A DNA stretch of 64,000 nucleotides from Bufo bufo. Its lineage: Eukaryota; Chordata; Amphibia; Anura; Bufonidae. Position 1 is the stretch's first letter. Every line of letters starts with the position of its first letter. Where the stretch lies: positions 38,076,956 to 38,140,955 of the forward strand of contig NC_053392.1 in NCBI RefSeq assembly GCF_905171765.1, given 5' to 3'. Under the pieces are notes generated by a model. The model was not told the origin of the DNA. It searched no databases and was given only the letters and a program-made list of their open reading frames with translations. Below, piece after piece: positions 54,641-64,000 of this stretch. Both the position numbers and the translations under genes were made by a program.

Positions 54641-56650
54641 GTCCTGTGCCAGCCGGTATGAGTGGTGGGCACTGGCAGTGGGCACACTACAGTCAGTGGA
54701 AGTCAGCCTGACACACACTGGCAGGCAACTAACCTTAGATTAAAGTGTAAAAATTAAGTGCCTATTTTTTAAGCAAAGTCCTGTGCCACTCGGTATGACA
54801 GGGGTGGGCACTGGCAGTGGGCACACTACAGTCAGTTGAAGTCGGCCTGACACACACTAGCAGCAGGCAAGCAGCTGAAATTACATTAAAGTGTAAAAAT
54901 TAAATGCCTTTTTTAAGCAAAGTCCTGTGCCAGCCGGTATGAGTGGTGGGCACTGGCAGTGGGCACACTACAGTCAGTGGAAGTCAGCCTGACACACACT
55001 GGCAGGCAACTAACCTTAGATTAAAGTGTAAAAATTAAGTGCCTATTTTTTAAGCAAAGTCCTGTGCCACTCGGTATGACAGGGGTGGGCACTGGCAGTG
55101 GGCACACTACAGTCAGTTGAAGTCGGCCTGACACACACTAGCAGCAGGCAAGCAGCTGAAATTACACTAAAGTGTAAAAATTAAATGCCTTTTTTATGCA
55201 AAGTCCTGTGCCAGCCGGTATGAGTGGTGGGCACTGGCAGTGGGCACACTACAGTCAGTGGAAGTCAGCCTGACACACACTGGCAGGCAACTAACCTTAG
55301 ATTAAAGTGTAAAAATTAAGTGCCTATTTTTTAAGCAAAGTCCTGTGCCACTCGGTATGACAGGGGTGGGCACTGGCAGTGGGCACACTACAGTCAGTTG
55401 AAGTCGGCCTGACACACACTAGCAGCAGGCAAGCAGCTGAAATTACATTAAAGTGTAAAAATTAAATGCCTTTTTTAAGCAAAGTCCTGTGCCAGCCGGT
55501 ATGAGTGGTGGGCACTGGCAGTGGGCACACTACAGTCAGTGGAAGTCAGCCTGACACACACTGGCAGGCAACTAACCTTAGATTAAAGTGTAAAAATTAA
55601 GTGCCTATTTTTTAAGCAAAGTCCTGTGCCACTCGGTATGACAGGGGTGGGCACTGGCAGTGGGCACACTACAGTCAGTTGAAGTCGGCCTGACACACAC
55701 TAGCAGCAGGCAAGCAGCTGAAATTACATTAAAGTGTAAAAATTAAATGCCTTTTTTAAGCAAAGTCCTGTGCCAGCCGGTATGAGTGGTGGGCACTGGC
55801 AGTGGGCACACTACAGTCAGTGGAAGTCAGCCTGACACACACTGGCAGGCAACTAACCTTAGATTAAAGTGTAAAAATTAAGTGCCTATTTTTTAAGCAA
55901 AGTCCTGTGCCACTCGGTATGACAGGGGTGGGCACTGGCAGTGGGCACACTACAGTCAGTTGAAGTCGGCCTGACACACACTAGCAGCAGGCAAGCAGCT
56001 GAAATTACATTAAAGTGTAAAAATTAAATGCCTTTTTTAAGCAAAGTCCTGTGCCAGCCGGTATGAGTGGTGGGCACTGGCAGTGGGCACACTACAGTCA
56101 GTGGAAGTCAGCCTGACACACACTGGCAGGCAACTAACCTTAGATTAAAGTGTAAAAATTAAGTGCCTATTTTTTAAGCAAAGTCCTGTGCCACTCGGGA
56201 TGACAGGGGTGGGCACTGGCAGTGGGCACACTACAGTCAGTTGAAGTCGGCCTGACACACACTGGCAGGCAACTAACCTTAGATTAAAGTGTAAAAATGA
56301 AGTGCCTTTTTTTTAAGCAAAGTCCTGTGCCACACGGGATGACAGGGGTGGGCACTGGCAGTGGGCACACTACAGTCAGTTGAAGTCGGCCTGACACACA
56401 CTAGCAGCAGGCAAGCAGCTGAAATTACACTAAAGTGTAAAAATTAAATGCCTTTTTTATGCAAAGTCCTGTGCCAGCCGGTATGAGTGGTGGGCACTGG
56501 CAGTGGGCACACTACAGTCAGTGGAAGTCAGCCTGACACACACTGGCAGGCAACTAACCTTAGATTAAAGTGTAAAAATTAAGTGCCTTTTTTTAAGCAA
56601 AGTCCTGTGCCACACGGAATGACAGGGGTGAGCACTGGCAGTGGGCACAC
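54641..56650 (-). repeat. 281-bp higher-order tandem array in hAT-B
   Basis: Derived from the 144-bp repeat. A longer monomer and a shortened one (about 137 bp) alternate and are amplified as a pair: the CCAGCCGGTATGAGTGG type recurs at 54649, 54930, 55211, 55492, 55773 and 56054, every 281 bp. Near 56190-56640 the pattern degrades. Pairs are almost identical to each other. Confidence 0.93.
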
Positions 56651-57146
56651 TACAGTCTGTGGGCCTGCAGCTCCTCACACACAGGCAGGCCAGGCAACTG
56701 CAATATGTATATAAAGGAAAAAAAAAAAGCAGACTAATGTTGCAGCCCTAAAAAGGGCTTTTTGGGGTGCTGTCAGGACGCTGTCCTTACAGCAGAGATC
56801 AGATGAGTCTTTCAGGACTGGAGTGGACACTGAATTCACTAGCCTAGCTATCGATTTCCCAATTAAATCAGCAGCAGTTACAGTCTCCCTCCTCTCACTA
56901 AGACTGCAGCTTCAGAATGAATCTAAAATGGATGCTGTGCAGGAGGTGGGAGGGTCTGGGAGGGAGGGTATGCTGCTGATTGGCTGGAATGTGTCTGCTG
57001 ACTGTGAGGTACAGGGTCAAAGTTTGCTCAATGATGATGTATAGGGGGCGGACCGAACATCGCATGTGTTCGCCCGGCAGAGGCGAACGCGAACAAGCTA
57101 TGTTCGCCGGGAACTGTTCGCCGTCGGATAGTTCGGGCCATCTCTA
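56651..57146 (-). promoter_or_regulatory. hAT-B 5' end with TATA-like box
   Basis: No gene. On the minus strand CCTTTATATACATATT (56701-56716) is TATA-like and precedes the arrays, so the arrays would be transcribed as leader or intron. Outer part is unique sequence with a purine-rich block, ending in clustered TTCGC/GCGAA motifs at 57040-57146. Confidence 0.5.
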
Positions 57147-57154
57147 TTCTGTAC

Positions 57155-60025
57155 CCTCCTCATCCTCTCTATCTGCACCCTCTTCACTCTCTGCTGTGTG
57201 CACTCCCAAAGACACCACCACCAACACCACCACCACCACCACCATATACCCTCCGCTTGACTCACAGGAATTATTTTCGATGCGCAGCCATTCTTGGCAT
57301 CAGATCAGGAAGAGGAGGTAGCAACAGCCGCCACTCAGCAGTCTGACGACAGTACCCAGATCAGCCCAAGGAGGTTGGTCCCCGCTGTTGCTGCCTACTC
57401 CGAGATCTCCGATGTTAGTGGTGGGGAAGGTGACATCGATGATGACGTGTCTATGGACGTAAATTGGGTGCCCACAAGAGAGGAAGAGAAGGGGAGTTCA
57501 GAGGGAGAGATGGACCAGCAGATAGGGAGGAGAAGGAGGCCGAACTTACATTGCACAGGAGGGACAAACCAGAATGCTAATGTATCAGGAACGATCCATC
57601 AACCATGTACGGTCACATCTGGCACTCCCAGGACGCCGGCACATGGCTCCACAGTGTGGGCTTTTTTTTTATGTGTCAGCTGCTGACAATAGTGTTGCCA
57701 TTTGCAGCCTTTGAGTCAACGCATAAATCGCAGTAATCCCAACACCCACCTCGGGAAGACCGCCTTAAGAAGGCACCTGGCCTCACATCACCGAGCCCAG
57801 TGGGAGCAATGCCGTCAGAACCCACAAAGCCACACTCCAGGCTCTCACCATCCTGTCTCTTCTCCTCCTCCTCTCTCCTCACAATTGTCCTCCACTCCAC
57901 CTTCCATCATGCCGTCCTCACGTTTGTCAGGAAAAAGGCAGGCTTCCGTGGCCCAAATGTTCGAGCGTAAAAAAAATGATGATGCCGGATAACCCTCTTG
58001 CCCAACGGTTGACCGCTGGCTTGTCGGAACTGATAGCCCGCCAGCTACTGCCATATAAACTTGTGGACTCGGAGGCCTTTTGAAAATTTGTGGTCATTGG
58101 AACACCACAATGGAAGGTCCCAGGAAGGAAATATTTCTCGCGGAAGGGCATCCCAGAGCTATATGGCCACGTTCAGCGGCAAGTGAATGTATCTCTGGCA
58201 CACAGTGTCGGTGCCAAGATACATCTGACCACAGACACGTGGTCTAGCAGACACGGGCAGGGAAGGTATATAACTTTTACTGCCCACTGGGTGAACCTTC
58301 TGACAGCCGTCAAGCATGTAACCCGTGGCACCCGTGTAGATTTGGTTTTACCGCCACGGAGTGCATGCAGGCCTGCCTCTTCTTCTCCTCCTCCTACTCC
58401 ATCCTCCCTCTCCTCCTCGGCTGTCTCCTCCTTTTCCGCTGCTACCGTCTCTTCCGCTGCGCCAGCCAAGATCCCCAGAACCTATTCGACATGCCAGGTG
58501 AGACGTTGCCATGCTGTGCTGCGTCTGTTGTGCTTGGAAGCCAAGAGCCACACTGGTCCTGCACGCCTTTCAGCTTTGCGTTCGCAGGCATATCAGTGGC
58601 TAACACCGCTCAATTTGACAGTTGGTAAAGTGGTGTGCGATAACGGTGCCAATCTGCTGAGCGCGCTAAATGACACACGTGCCGTGCATGGCACACGTCC
58701 TGAACTTGGTCGTGCAGCGATTCGTTGTCAAATACCCCGGGGTCCAGGACTTCTTGCGGCAGGCCAGGAAATCTTGGGCCATTTCAGAAGATCTTACACA
58801 GCCATGGCTCGCTTGCTGACATTCAGCGGTGACAAAACCTGCCCATCAGACGTCTTACTTGTGACTGCCCGACGCGATGGAACTCAACCTTGTATATGCT
58901 TGATAGGCTGCTCCAGCAGAAACGTGCAATTAACGACTACCTGTACGAACTCTGCGGCAGGACAGGTTCTGGGGAGCTTATTTTTTTTTCATTGCGCCAG
59001 TGGCTGCTCATGCGTGACGCATGCAGACTTCTGCGGCCATTTGATGAGATCACCAAACTGGTCAGTCGCAGCCAGGGCGCCATCAGTGACATTGTGCCTT
59101 TTGCCTTCTATCTGTAGCGTGCATTGCATTGTGTCATTGATCAAGCCGTCGAGGAGCAGGAAGATGAGGAAGTTGCAATGCTGGATGAATTCGCAGGGGG
59201 GGGCTACTCCATCTGAGACAAGTCAACAACAGGAGTCTGAAGAGGAGTCAGAGGAGGATGGAGGATAAGCAAGAAGAGCATGCTTTAAACCTTTCTGGGA
59301 TCCCTGGTGTTGTCCGTGGATGGGGGAGGAGAACGAGGACAACATTTTCCTGGATGATGAGCAGGAGCCAGGCAACTACACCGCTTCCAATTTAGTGCAA
59401 ATGGGGGCCTTCATGCTCCAGTGTTTTAAGAGGGACCCCCGTATAAAAAGCATAAAGGGCAAGGACCAGTACTGGGGGGGAACGTACTTTGACCCCCGGT
59501 ACAAACAAAAAATGGGGGGAAATGTTACCACCATTACAGAGGGCTGTCAGAATGCAGCACTTCCAGGCCTTGCTTAGAGAAATGCTGCATTCTGCTTTTG
59601 AGTGCGCTGGCAGAGGAATTTCCACTCACAGAGAAACAGTTGCGGATACCAATTCAACAGCGCCTGCAAGAAGAGGGCGGTTTGAAGATGTGTTGGTCAC
59701 TTCTGATATGAGAACATTCATTCAGCCGACCCATCGACAGCTGTCCTCCAGATCCAGCCTCAGGGAACGCCTAGACCGGCAGGTGTCCGACTACATCGGG
59801 TTAACGGCCGATTTGGACACTCTGAGAAGTGATGAACCCCTGGACTACTGGGTGGGCAGACTTGACCTCTGGCCAGAGCTTGCACAATTTGCAATGGAAC
59901 TATTGGCTTGCCCCTCATCAAGTGTCCTGTCTGAAAGGACGTTTAGAGCAGCAGGGGATCTCGTGACCGGTAAGCACACTCGCCTAGCTCACGACAGTGT
60001 TGACTACCTCACATTTCTAAAATGA
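57155..60025 (+). pseudogene. hAT-C transposase, main part (heavily degraded)
   Basis: Continues the gene cut at 47326. Ser/Thr-rich and acidic region (VSGGEGDIDDDVSMDVNWVP), a BED finger broken by stops near 57685 (STVWAFFLC, then NTHLGKTALRRHLASHH), SEAF then a stop at 58081, core LTTDTWSSRHGQGRYITFTA, a shift before DNGANLLSALND, an altered PDALRWNS region, ISDIVPFAFYL, a stop at 59116, and the dimerisation domain DYWVGRLDLWPELAQFAMEL, LSERTFRAAGDL, to about 60025. At least five frame changes or stops. Sequence is closest to hAT-B, so C and B are sister families, C being much older here. Confidence 0.9.
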
Positions 60026-60213
60026 ATGGATGGATCTCGGAGGAATTCAACACATGTGACCAGTAGACCATGTTTGATTCAAATTCCTCATGACAGCCCA
60101 TATCCGCCAACACCCATAACAATTTATGGTCCCTGTCTGTAATACAGTGGCATAAAAGGCCTTTTATGTCCGTTGAATGCCAAATTTTTGGGGCCTGTAA
60201 TGGCCGACACTTA
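60026..60213 (+). other. hAT-C 3' region before MITE
   Basis: Non-coding sequence after the transposase; includes the first unit of the 112-bp repeat (TTTTTGGGGCCTGTAATGGC at 60185) and is split by the MITE at TTA 60211-60213. Confidence 0.7.
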
Positions 60214-60918
60214 GGGCTCTTTCACACTTGCGTTGTTTTGTTCCGGCATAGAGTTCCGTCGTCGGGACTCTATGCCGGAAGAATCCTGATCAGGATTATC
60301 CCCATGCATTCTGAATGAAGAGAAATCCGTTCAGGATGCATCAGGATGCATCAGGATGCCTTCAGTTCCGGACCGGAAAGTTTTTTGGCCGGAGAAAATA
60401 CCGCATTGAAAGGCATTAATCCGGATCCGGCCTTAAGCTAAACGTTGTTTCGGCGCATTACCGGATCCGACGTTTAGCTTTTTCTGAATGGTTACCATGG
60501 CTGCAAGGACGCTAAAGTTCTGTTTGCCATGGTAAAGTGTAGTGGGGAGCGGGGGAGCAGTATACTTACCGTCCGTGCAGCTCCCGGGGCGCTTCAGAGT
60601 GACGTCAGGGCGCCCCACGCGCATGGATGATGTGATCGCATGGATCACGTCATCCATGCGCATGGGGCGCTCTGACGTCATTCTGGAGCGCCCCGAGAGC
60701 CGCACGGACTGTAAGTATACTGCTCCCCCACTCCCCACTACTACTATGGCAACCAGGACTTTAATAGCGTCCTGGCTGCCATAGTAACACTGAACGCATT
60801 TTGAAGACAGATCCGTCTTCAAATGCTTTCAGTTCACTTGCGTTGTTACGGATCCGGCGGGCACCTCCGGCAAATGGAGTACACGACGGATCCGGACAAC
60901 GCAAGTGTGAAAGAGGCC
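60214..60918. mobile_element. TTA-flanked foldback MITE (PIF/Harbinger-like)
   Basis: Termini GGGCTCTTTCACACTTGCG and, inverted, GGCCTCTTTCACACTTGCG; TTA at 60211-60213 and 60919-60921. The target is seen undisturbed in the neighbouring 112-bp repeat at 61027 (GACACTTACTTCTGTATCAT). The middle (60535-60745) is a GC-rich near-perfect palindrome containing TGACGTCA and GCGCATGGATGATG. End motifs resemble those of the foldback element at 18771, so both belong to related families. No ORF is credible in it. Confidence 0.88.
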
Positions 60919-61170
60919 TTACTTCTGTATCATGTGAATGCCTAAAGTACCACCAGCCACAGAATACTAATTTATTTGCTGTCAGGTGAACGCCTGTTGG
61001 CTAATTTTTGGGGCCTGTAATGTCCGACACTTACTTCTGTATCATGTGAATGCCTAATGTGCCACCAGCCACAGAATAAAAAATGCTTTGCTGTCAGGTG
61101 AATGCCTGTCTGCTAATTTTTGGGGCCTGTAATGGCCGACACATACTTCTGTATCCTGTGACTGCCTAAT
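60919..61170 (+). repeat. 112-bp tandem repeat, 3' of hAT-C transposase
   Basis: Two to three units marked by TTTTTGGGGCCTGTAATG (60185, 61007, 61119) and CTTCTGTATCATGTGAATGC. The array ends near 61170 (CTAATTTTTCAG). Confidence 0.82.
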
Positions 61171-62105
61171 TTTTCAGACTGGAATTTAAAATCAATGGGT
61201 CTGTAAACGTTCCTCTTAATTGTGGAACAGATGCGGACACATTTTACAGACGTGTGAATGGACCCTATATGTATTTGACATGTATTTACCGGCTGCTGTC
61301 AGTTCTGGCTTATTTAGGCCGAGCTATTACACTAAAATCGAGCAATATTACAAAAAACAAAATACACGTTATAACTGTACAAACGATTTATATAACTTAT
61401 TAGAAAAAAAATAAATAAATGATGGCAACTTTTCCAAAAGCATGATCATCTCATGCACCTCCTTCATGGCCTGCCGTTGCCTCTCCTCCATGGCCTTCAA
61501 GCGCTCCTGAATGGCCCGCATATCATTGCGCAGCTCCTTTTGCATTTTGGCCAATTTGGCCTTCAATGACTCCAAGAGTTGCAAATATGAACATTATTTG
61601 CAATTCTTATTAAACTTTTAAACCTTTATTTTGTGGTGCATCTGACTTTATAATCGCTTGCTATTACACCTTTTTGTGATACAGGTGCGGCCAGACATAA
61701 TATTTTTCCTTATTTTTTAGTTATTTCTATTTTACACAATAAAAGCATTGTTGAACCAAAAACAATTCATGTTTTACTGTCTCCATAGTTTGAGAGCCAT
61801 ATTATTGTTTTTATTTGGCGATTGTCTAATGGTAGGGTCTCATTTTTAGCAGAATGAGCTGACCGATTGTTACTATTTTGGGGGGCATATGCCTTTTTTG
61901 ATAGCTTGGTGTGGCACTTGTAGTGATATTAGGTTGAATAAATTAATATTTTCTTTTAATTGTTTAATTTTTTTATTTTTAATGTGTTCACCGGAGGGGT
62001 TAGATCATAGGATATTTTTATAGAGACGGTCGATATGTACACGGCGGTACAAAATAAGTCTGTTTGTCTATTGTTTACCTTTTTTTTTAATTTTTTTTAT
62101 TTAAC
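61171..62105. other. AT-rich unassigned DNA with a small coiled-coil ORF
   Basis: The only notable frame is 61369-61584 on the minus strand, 71 codons: residues 1-45 are Lys/Glu/Met/Arg-rich with Leu/Met spacing of a coiled coil (LKAKLAKMQKELRNDMRAIQ), then a hydrophobic tail of doubtful reality. Such C-terminal coiled coils occur in Myb/SANT-like partner proteins of Harbinger transposons, but there is no Myb domain here, so this is only a suggestion. The rest (61585-62105) looks like decayed dispersed repeat. Confidence 0.35.
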
Positions 62106-63480
62106 CACTTAAGGACCACAGGTTTATACCCCCCTAAAGACCAGGCCCTTTTTTACAAATCGGCACTCCACAACTTTAGCGGTTTATTACTCGGTCATGC
62201 AACTTACCACCCAAATGAATTTTACCTCCTTTTCTTCTCACTAATAGAGCTTTCATTTGGTGGTATTTCATTGCTGCTGACATTTTTTACTTTTTTTGTT
62301 ATTAATCGAAATTTAACGATTTTTTTTGCAAAAAAATTACATTTTTCACTTTCAGTTGTAAAATTTTGCAAAAAAAACGACATCCATATATAAATTTTGC
62401 TCTAAATTTATTGTTCTACATGTCTTTGATAAAAAAAAATGTTTGGGTAAAAAAAAAATGGTTTGGGTAAAAGTTATAGCGTTTACAAACTATGGTACAA
62501 AAATGTGAATTTCCGCTTTTTGAAGCAGCTCTGACTTTCTGAGCACCTGTCATGTTTCCTGAGGTTCTACAATGGCCAGACAGTACAAACACCGCACAGA
62601 TGACCCCATTTCGGAAAGTAGACACCCTAAAGTATTCGCTGATGGGCATAGTGAGTTCATATAACTTTTTATTTTTTGTCACAAGTTAGCGGAAAATGAT
62701 GATTTTTTTTTTTTTCTTACAAAGTCTCATATTCCACTAACTTGTGACAAAAAATAAAAAATTCTAGGAACTCGCCATGCCCCTCACGGAATACCTTGGG
62801 GTGTCTTCTTTCCAAAATGGGGTCACTTGTGGGGTAGTTATACTGCCCTGGCATTCTAGGGGACCAAATGTGTGGTAAGGAGTTTGAAATCAAATTCTGT
62901 AAAAAATGGCTAGTGAAATCCGAAAGGTGCTCTTTGGAATTTGGGCCCCTTTGCCCACCTAGGCTGCAAAAAAGTGTCACACATGTGGTATCTCCGTATT
63001 CAGGAGAAGTTGGGGAATGTGTTTTGGGGTGTCATTTTACATATACCCATGCTGGGTGAGATAAATATCTTGGTCAAATGCCAACTTTGTATAAAAAAAA
63101 TGGGAAAAGTTGTCTTTTGCCAAGATATTTCTCTCACCCAGCATGGGTATATGTAAAATGACACCCCAAAACACATTCCCCAACTTCTCCTGAATACGGA
63201 GATACCACATGTGTGACACTTTTTTGCAGCCTAGGTGGGCAAAGGGGCCCATATTCCAAAGAGCACCTTTCGGATTTCACTGGTCATTTTTTACAGAATT
63301 TGATTTCAAACTCCTTACCACACATTTGGGCCCCTAGAATGCCAGGGCAGTATAACTACCGCACAAGTGACCCCATTTTGGAAAGAAGACACCCCAAGGT
63401 ATTCGCTGATGGGCATAGTGAGTTCATGGAAGTTTTTATTTTTTGTCACAAGTTAGGGGAATATGAGACTTTGTAAGGGA
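62106..63480. repeat. Dispersed repeat containing a 380-bp-arm palindrome
   Basis: Starts AACCACTTAAGGACC after TTAA-like sequence. 62710-63085 and 63100-63475 are imperfect inverted copies (landmarks CATATACCCATGCTGGGTGA, TTGCAGCCTAGGTGGGCA, AGAAGACACCCCAAGG). The hinge is near 63085-63110. Part of 62570-62690 (GACCCCATTTCGGAAAG, CGCTGATGGGCATAGTGAG) repeats the outer arm once more in direct orientation, so three copies of a sub-block exist. Frames in the arms mirror each other and are not genes. Confidence 0.82.
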
Positions 63481-63599
63481 AAAAAATAAAAATAAAAAAA
63501 TCATACTGCCCTGGCATTTTCCAGGGGCCCTAATGTGTGGTAAGTAGGTAAATGACCTGTAAAATCCTAATTTCCGCTAACTTGGGCCAAAAAAATGTC

Positions 63600-63990
63600 T
63601 GAATGGAGCCTTACAGAGGGGTGATCAATGACAGGGGGGTGATCAATGACAGGGGGGTGATCAATGACAGGGGGGGTGATCAGGGAGTCTATATGGGGTG
63701 ATCACCCCCCTGTCATTGATCACCCCCCTATAAGGCTCCATTCAGATGTCCGTATGTGTTTTGCGGATCCGATCCATGTATACGTGGATCCGTAAAAATC
63801 ATACGGACATCTGAATGCAGCCTGACAGGGGGGGTGATCAATGACAGGGGGGTTGATCAATGACAGGGGGGTGATCAGGGAGTCTATATGGGGTGATCAC
63901 CCCCCCTGGAAGGATCCAGGGAGACGCCTGTATGTGTTTTGCGGATCCCATCCATCTATCAGTGGATCCGTAAAAATCATGCGGACGTCT
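63600..63990. repeat. GTGATCAATGACAGGGGG minisatellite and BamHI-like palindromes
   Basis: Short tandem copies of GTGATCAATGACAGGGGG (about 63620-63680, 63825-63880) sit next to their inverse (63695-63730). Twice they are followed by a palindromic block GCGGATCC ... GGATCCGTAAAAATCAT (63740-63815, 63935-63985). The whole is a tandem of about 195-200 bp, continuing past the window end. Confidence 0.8.
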
Positions 63991-64000
63991 GAATGGAGCT

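Larger units (their letters stand above)
47327..57146 (-). mobile_element. hAT-B, full length, intact transposase
   Basis: 9.8 kb with termini TAGTGATGTCGCGAAC and (inverted) TAGAGATGGCCCGAAC and a perfect 8-bp duplication TTCTGTAC (47319-47326, 57147-57154). Transposase on the minus strand is uninterrupted. Order in transposase sense: right end with TATA-like box (56705-56716), 281-bp higher-order array, 144-bp array, ORF (52878-49630), 3' region with displaced gene fragments, 184-bp array, left end. The youngest-looking large element in the window. Confidence 0.94.
43751..61170 (+). mobile_element. hAT-C with three nested insertions (right end not found)
   Basis: Left terminus TAGAGATGGCCTTGCGGTTTGC at 43751, preceded by CTCTCTAA. 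Parts: 43751-44131, 46572-47326, 57147-60213, 60919-61170. It carries a promoter-like region, a 168-bp tandem array, a BED/hAT transposase pseudogene, and a 112-bp tandem repeat 3' of it. hAT-D, hAT-B and a TTA-flanked MITE are inserted. A right terminus of the GGCCATCTCTA type was not seen up to 64000, so the element is truncated near 61170 or its end is decayed. Confidence 0.83.

Noticed and set aside
60433..60822. 129-codon minus-strand frame
   Set aside because: It spans the MITE palindrome; the mirrored plus-strand frame (60542-60784) encodes a near-identical peptide, which marks it as hairpin-derived.
62717..63476. Mirrored frames of 71-88 codons on both strands
   Set aside because: They repeat each other through the inverted arms of the palindrome and contain no recognised domain.
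1..64000. tRNA or rRNA genes
   Set aside because: No cloverleaf with A and B boxes and no rRNA-like conserved stretch was recognised by eye; a covariance search would be needed for certainty.

Overview
This is a repeat-dense stretch of vertebrate nuclear DNA, most likely from an anuran amphibian. That assignment is an inference from the mix of families: several hAT DNA transposon families with TAGWGWTGAGCGAAC-type ends, a T2/Kolobok-type TTAA-flanked MITE, a DIRS1-like tyrosine-recombinase retrotransposon, two Ty3/gypsy families, a CR1 LINE with an octameric ATAGAAAC 3' tail, and one bitter taste receptor (T2R) gene. There is no bacterial or viral genome organisation. The only host gene I can support is the intronless T2R on the minus strand at 33679-34650. 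Nearly everything else is transposon sequence, most of it broken.

Layout. 1-30660 is one nested insertion pile. The base layer is an old gypsy copy (Gypsy-2, copy i: 5578-5763, 27620-28009, 29029-29512, 29887-30660). It was hit by a large hAT (hAT-A copy 1, before 1 to 5577), a second gypsy (Gypsy-1, LTRs at 5764-6670 and 26745-27619), an AT-rich hAT MITE (28010-29028) and a foldback relic (29513-29886). Gypsy-1 was itself hit by hAT-A copy 2 (10509-18701, carrying a small CR1 tail inside its transposase gene), by a TTA-flanked foldback element (18771-23640, carrying a nearly full-length CR1 at about 19152-23072) and by a TTAA-flanked palindromic MITE (24022-24587). Each joint can be read because the host reading frame resumes across it.

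31150-33054 is the right part of a hAT-A-related element made mostly of a 95-bp minisatellite. The T2R gene follows. At 34940-42622 a 97-bp dispersed minisatellite is split by a DIRS element (35211-40927) and by a short retroelement fragment with a hammerhead-ribozyme-like core (41874-42530). At 42623-43750 lies Gypsy-2 copy ii, cut by hAT-C (43751 to at least 61170). hAT-C carries hAT-D (44132-46571, itself carrying a Tc1-like element at 45375-46313), hAT-B (47327-57146) inside the hAT-C transposase gene, and a TTA-flanked MITE (60214-60918). The last 3 kb are dispersed palindromic repeats and a short minisatellite.

Most notable points: (1) hAT-B has an uninterrupted 1,082-residue transposase with BED finger, DDE residues and dimerisation domain, and a perfect 8-bp target duplication. 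(2) In three different hAT families a long tandem-repeat array lies between the promoter-like end and the transposase start codon; A and B also have one downstream. In hAT-B the array has evolved into a 281-bp higher-order repeat. (3) The DIRS element keeps its inverted ends, its internal complementary region holding the predicted circle junction, and matching GTT trinucleotides at both borders. (4) Pieces of the hAT-B transposase gene are scattered, out of order, through its own 3' non-coding DNA. Coordinates of element ends are from reading the sequence by eye; family names are from motif recognition, not database searches.
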